From the NCBI GenBank assembly GCA_003427395.1, contig BFEA01000208.1, positions 1,864,225-1,887,084 of the forward strand: a stretch of 22,860 nucleotides of DNA. The letters run 5' to 3'. Made by a program: the position numbers and the translations under genes. How positions within the stretch are numbered: position 1 is the stretch's first letter; every line of letters begins with the position of its first letter. Shown piece by piece: positions 19,901 to 22,860 of this stretch. Source of the DNA: Chara braunii (taxonomy: Eukaryota > Streptophyta > Charophyceae > Charales > Characeae). The notes under the pieces are model-generated. The model worked only from the letters and a program-made list of their open reading frames with translations, made no database searches and was not told the origin of the DNA.

Positions 19901-20265
19901 ATCGGAAAGATGCGGCCACATGGTTTCCCAAAATTCTTTTGGGAAACCATCTATACCCGGCGTCTTTTCCTCATCCATTTGCAGCAAGGCAGTCCAGATC
20001 TCCTCTTTAGTTATTCGGCATTCTATCTTTTCCCTCTACTCCGCCGATAGGCGATTTCCCTTTGGGCTGAGGAATCGGTCCACCTCTGCAAGGTGTCGGG
20101 GATCCTGTGGCTGCGGGATGTGGGATGAGAAAAGGTCTTGGAAAAACATTCTGGCTATCTTTGCGCAGTGTGCTGTGGTTGTGGCGAGATCACCCGTTGT
20201 AGGATCAAGAAAAGCCTCTATTGTTGTACGGTGGGCTTGGATTGATGCCAGCGTGGGCACCTTGA
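16983..20265 (-). pseudogene. LINE B ORF2: reverse transcriptase and zf-RVT, broken
   Basis: Reading down from 20265: a pre-RT linker (TTAHCAKIARMFFQDLFSS), RT fingers (KTPGIDGFPKEFW, NIRNYRPITLLTVAYKMLSK), palm A (FIDFEKAYDHVDW), RQGDPIAPFLFVLSLEAL, catalytic FADD at 19255-19266 and TINWGKKTQGWW. Then come HTSLFGRALVINN, a connector (RVGDLWDDLRKDWKTAEQM), and the finger CPRC-x14-H-x4-C at about 17529-17957. A further C-terminal region (16983-17516) begins near WPWEWRAILLGHCPD. In-frame stops lie at 20036, 18725, 17988 and 17529, and frame changes near 19680, 19050 and 18340. All catalytic residues checked are present, but the protein cannot be made intact. The role would be target-primed reverse transcription. 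Confidence 0.9.
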
Positions 20266-20324
20266 GTGAAAGGAAAAAGGAAAAGAAATCACACACAAAA
20301 AAGAAAAGGTCCACTAGGGCGTCC

Positions 20325-20400
20325 AGTTGATGTAGCTCAGTGGTTAGAGCACCGGTTGGAAATGCGCATTGTGGTATGAGGTTGAGGGTTCAAATCTGCA
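20325..20400 (+). mobile_element. tRNA-derived SINE head (A and B boxes)
   Basis: TAGCTCAGTGG (20333-20343), extended by TTAGAGC, is an exact A box and GTTCAAATC (20388-20396) an exact B box. The tRNA cloverleaf is degenerate: D arm fine, anticodon and T stems poor. A SINE promoter is therefore more likely than a tRNA gene. It sits about 60 bases beyond the 5' end of LINE B; the 3' end of the SINE is not clear. Confidence 0.65.
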
Positions 20401-20486
20401 GCCTTGCGCATGGACCCTGGCAGGGCGTTAGATTGACGCACGGCTGGACACCCCCCCCCTTGGGATGGCGCAGGTTAGCTATTACA

Positions 20487-20623
20487 GACACTTCTTGCAC
20501 ACCACCCAAGGGGTAGCTCACGGTTGTTGTATGTTGGTACTGGGCGATGGTAGCAGACACTGCTTGCACACCACCCAAGGGGTAACTCACGGTTGTTGTA
20601 TGTTGGGACTGGGTGATGGTAGG
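20487..20623. repeat. 69-bp tandem duplication
   Basis: GACACTTCTTGCACACC at 20487 and GACACTGCTTGCACACC at 20556 start two units, both containing CACCCAAGGGGTA and CACGGTTGTTGTATGTTGG. Only a few substitutions separate them. A C9 run precedes them near 20451. Confidence 0.9.
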
Positions 20624-20796
20624 TTATCTTGATGTTCTTGGTCTATGGGTGGTCACGCGACTGTTGGGTGGTTTGTACCGTCTGGTTTACTCGAGCCCAT
20701 CAGAGCACAGCTTCAGACTACCTCATAGTATATGTCAACAGGTTAGGTCATTTGCACAATTCACATGAGGTCCTGTGTTCGATACCAGATTATGAC
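20624..20796. other. Unassigned spacer with an isolated B-box match
   Basis: GTTCGATAC at 20777-20785 matches the pol III B box exactly. The upstream A box (around 20735) is poor. It may be a relic of a SINE or tRNA-like sequence just before the tandem array. Confidence 0.35.
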
Positions 20797-21535
20797 TTAG
20801 GGCTGGGATGTCGGGGGTGTATAGTGCACTTTACCGCGGGGTCGGAACGGGCTCCAGGGACATACGAGGGAACGGAGGATTGTCTAGCTCTCACAGTTTA
20901 TCATACAACACAGGGTTCTCCACGGTCAAGAGATACAGTCCATGATCCACGACTTAGGGTTGGTTATCCTCCTAGTACGTAGCTTCAGGGTTGAGGATGG
21001 CATAGCAGTTCCTTAGTACGGGATGTCGGGGGTGTCAGGAAATACTGCACCTTACCGCGGGGCCGGAACGGGCTTCAGGGATATACGAGGGAACACAGGA
21101 TCCCCAGCTCTCTAACAACGATTCTCCAGTGTCCATACACATATTCCATGATACAGTCCATGATTCACGACTTAGGGTTGGCTATCCTCCTAGTACGTAG
21201 CTTAGGGCTTGAGGCTCGCATAGCAGTTCCTTAGTACGGGATGTCGGGGGTGTCAGGAGATACTGCACCTTACCGCGGGGCCGGAACGGGCTCCAAGGAT
21301 AACGATGGAACAGAGGATTCCCAGCTCTCTACCATCAACACAATAGAACACTGCAATACACACATGACTCAGGGTTGGCTATCCTCCTAGTACGTAGCAT
21401 AGGGTTGAGGCTGACATAGCAGTTCCTTAGCACGGGATGTCGGAGGTGTCAGGAGATACTGCACCTTGCCGCGGTGCCGGAACAGGCTCCAGGGATATAC
21501 GAGGGAACGGAGGATCCCCAACTCTCTGCCATCAA
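20797..21535. repeat. Four-unit tandem array, period 196-218 bp
   Basis: GGGATGTCGGRGGTGT recurs at 20805, 21020, 21238 and 21434. Each is followed by CTGCACCTTRCCGCGG (with variants), CCGGAAC, a GGCTCCAGGG block, CGAGGGAAC (altered in unit 3) and CAGCTCTCT or variants. Units 2-4 are preceded by TATCCTCCTAGTACGTAGC and CATAGCAGTTCCTTAG. No conserved open frame. Function unknown. Confidence 0.9.
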
Positions 21536-21747
21536 AAACACAATAGTAGTAATACAACATAACACTGTGCACCCTCATGAAGACCTGTAGCAGCATGTTC
21601 ATACCTAGCTCCCAAAGTCCCCGTGCAATCGGGCTTGCACGACGTCTACTTCAACCAGGGCTGAGCAGGGGGGTAGGTCTCTCTGCCTAGCCCGGGTGCC
21701 TGCAACCTCTCTCTGGTCAGGTCACCCTGCCAATATGGCAATGGGTG
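21536..21747. other. Nothing recognised
   Basis: A CTGAGCAGGGGG word and the following pyrimidine-rich sequence (21661-21720) weakly resemble 16660-16730 near the LINE B 3' region. No coding pattern. Confidence 0.4.
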
Positions 21748-21755
21748 ATGGTCCC

Positions 21756-21930
21756 AGGTAGTTAACACTAGGGTAGGACAGGGGGGGTGGGGGTGCGCCA
21801 GGGCAAAAATGATAAGAGGAAGGGTGGGTGGGGTCTTCAGAGGGATTCAGCTGGACATCCAAGTGGCCGAGTACTGTGGATAGTATGCCACCTCTACAAC
21901 AACCTGGGCTTAAAAAAAAAAAAAAAAAAA
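21756..21930 (+). mobile_element. Candidate short retroposon with A tail and 8-bp target duplication
   Basis: ATGGTCCC occurs at 21748-21755 and again at 21931-21938, directly after a run of about 20 A (21912-21931). A segment of about 175 bp with a 3' A tail between short direct repeats is the footprint of retroposition. TGGCCGAGTAC near 21862 is close to an A box, but no B box was seen, so the family is unassigned. Confidence 0.45.
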
Positions 21931-21992
21931 ATGGTCCCCTAGGGCAAGGCACCACTGGTCCTATTTTCATGCTGAACATGTTCTCTACTACT

Positions 21993-22180
21993 GCTGGGGA
22001 GTATGTTTCTTCTCTGGTTTTCTTAAAGTTTTTGTTTTGCCGCTAGTACGTATGTTATGGTGGGTTGGGCTATGGGGTTGTCATATGCTGGGGAGTATGT
22101 TTCTTCTCTGGTTTTCTTAAAGTTTTTGTTTTGCCGCTAGTATGTATGTTATGGTGGGTTGGGCTATGGGGTCGTCATGA
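21993..22180. repeat. 94-bp tandem duplication, nearly identical
   Basis: Units start GCTGGGGAGTATGTTTC at 21993 and 22087 and differ at only two positions across about 91 bases, so the duplication is recent. Confidence 0.95.
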
Positions 22181-22736
22181 GATGGGTCTTGCCGCACGGG
22201 GGGCCCGAGTGTAGCCAAAGAGCTGTAGATTGGAGGGTTGCACCAGGAGAAATATGGAGCTTAGAGAAGGAAGCGGGCCTCATGAACGCAAGAGACGGGG
22301 GGGGGGGGGGGGGGGGGGGGGAAAAAAAAAAAAAAGGTAAAACCAATAGAACCTTTGAGCCGGTGTTTCTGGGCCTGGTTTTGTTTGGCCGGCCGAATTT
22401 TTTCGACCCCCCCCCGGGTGGAACCTCGTAGGCCGTGTTTTTTTTTTTTTTTTTTTCGGAAACGGTAACGTTTCCACATGTGGCCTGGAGTGGACCGGTA
22501 CGGTCCAACCGACGGACACAAGTTTGGGCGGGGTCCCTGTGGGTGGTGGTATATTGCGTGGCCTGAATTTCATTTGCGTTTTTTATTTTTATTTTTTTTT
22601 ACCAATTTTTGTTGTGCGTCCGGCGTGTCGGTTCGGCAGCGACCGGTTTCGTGGAACGGACGGTGGTCGTTCGCGCGGTGGCCGAAGGACGGGCAACAAC
22701 GTTTGCCATCGCCGCCGGCGCGTCCCGTTCTCCCAC
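22181..22736. other. No gene; homopolymers and GC-rich sequence
   Basis: Contains G25-A14 (22297-22335), T19 (22438-22456) and GC-rich sequence at 22480-22540 and 22615-22735 with many CGG/CCG words. Open frames here are driven by low complexity. Confidence 0.6.
22297..22335. repeat. G25-A14 homopolymer pair
   Basis: Twenty-five G are followed directly by fourteen A. Confidence 0.9.
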
Positions 22737-22756
22737 GTGTGTGTGCGTGTGTGTGN

Positions 22757-22832
<76 letters not shown>

Positions 22833-22834
22833 GT
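22737..22834. repeat. (GT)n microsatellite
   Basis: About 49 GT units with two interruptions and one undetermined base at 22756. Confidence 0.97.
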
Positions 22835-22860
22835 TGACCCAAACTGACTGATCATCCAAT

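Larger units (their letters stand above)
16431..20265 (-). mobile_element. LINE B: 5'-truncated L1-like retrotransposon
   Basis: Same family and strand as LINE A, but lacking ORF1 and the endonuclease. Recognisable LINE translation starts near 20265 and runs to the ORF2 stop at 16983, followed by a 3' untranslated region, tail box, hairpin and A26. It is the least decayed of the three copies, with about three frameshifts and four in-frame stops in ORF2. Truncation at the 5' end is typical of LINE insertions. Confidence 0.85.

Noticed and set aside
16417-20264. 15-base match CAGCGTGGGCACCTT between the LINE B tail (16417) and its 5' junction (20249)
   Set aside because: One such match is expected by chance with moderate probability in a window of this size, and the 20249 copy reads as LINE coding sequence.
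20325-20400. Functional tRNA gene
   Set aside because: A and B boxes are perfect but anticodon and T stems do not pair well, so I call it SINE-derived.
20797-21535. CRISPR-like array
   Set aside because: Units of about 200 bp with diverging blocks, eukaryotic context, no short identical repeats with unique spacers.
22159-22573. Overlapping open frames rich in Gly, Lys, Phe and Pro
   Set aside because: Produced by the G25, A14 and T19 runs; no conserved protein pattern.
22478-22859. Long open frames giving repeated Thr-His or Val-Cys chains
   Set aside because: They are translations of the GT microsatellite and contain an undetermined base.

Overview
The window looks like a repeat-filled, gene-poor stretch of a large eukaryotic genome. 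I found no intact cellular gene. The only recognisable coding sequence is decayed non-LTR retrotransposon (LINE) sequence of the plant L1-like type: an ORF1 with an RNA-binding region and a CCHC knuckle, and an ORF2 with APE-type endonuclease, reverse transcriptase and a C-terminal CCHC finger of the zf-RVT kind. This points to a streptophyte (land plant or charophyte alga). I cannot name the species. All proteins are broken by stops and frameshifts, and microsatellites and long homopolymers are frequent.

Layout. 1-200: simple repeats and a GC-rich palindrome. About 198-8565 (minus strand): LINE A, close to full length but heavily decayed, with ORF1 at 4856-8565 and ORF2 at 294-4784. About 9.1-11.1 kb: two unrelated tandem arrays (three units of about 360-430 bp ending in a 50-base C run, then a 355-bp duplication with a nested 75-bp unit). 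11.2-12.6 kb: LINE C, a 3' fragment on the minus strand with its tail, plus an inverted copy of the tail motif. 13.0-14.2 kb: a composite inverted-repeat element rich in GTTCGG/CCGAAC. 14.45-16.02 kb: nested palindromes, a tRNA-like SINE and a GC-rich tandem repeat. About 16.3-20.27 kb (minus strand): LINE B, the best-preserved copy, 5'-truncated, with two tandem tail units. 20.3-22.2 kb: a tRNA-derived SINE head, a 69-bp duplication, a four-unit array of about 200-220 bp, a possible retroposon with an 8-bp target duplication and a recent 94-bp duplication. 22.3-22.86 kb: long G, A, T and GT runs.

How the parts may relate. LINEs A, B and C are diverged members of one family in the same orientation. 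A box of about 48 bp, followed in LINE sense by a hairpin and poly(A), lies beyond the ORF2 ends of B and C and also occurs in extra copies (tandem at 16.3 kb, inverted at 11.2 kb). The hairpin stems differ between copies mostly by pairing-preserving changes while the 14-nt loop is almost constant. This suggests a 3' tail recognised by the LINE reverse transcriptase and perhaps shared with short retroposons. The other notable structure is the 14.5-16.0 kb nested inverted repeat, whose innermost hairpin has 66-nt arms at 88% identity. These are readings by eye; no alignment, folding or database search was run.
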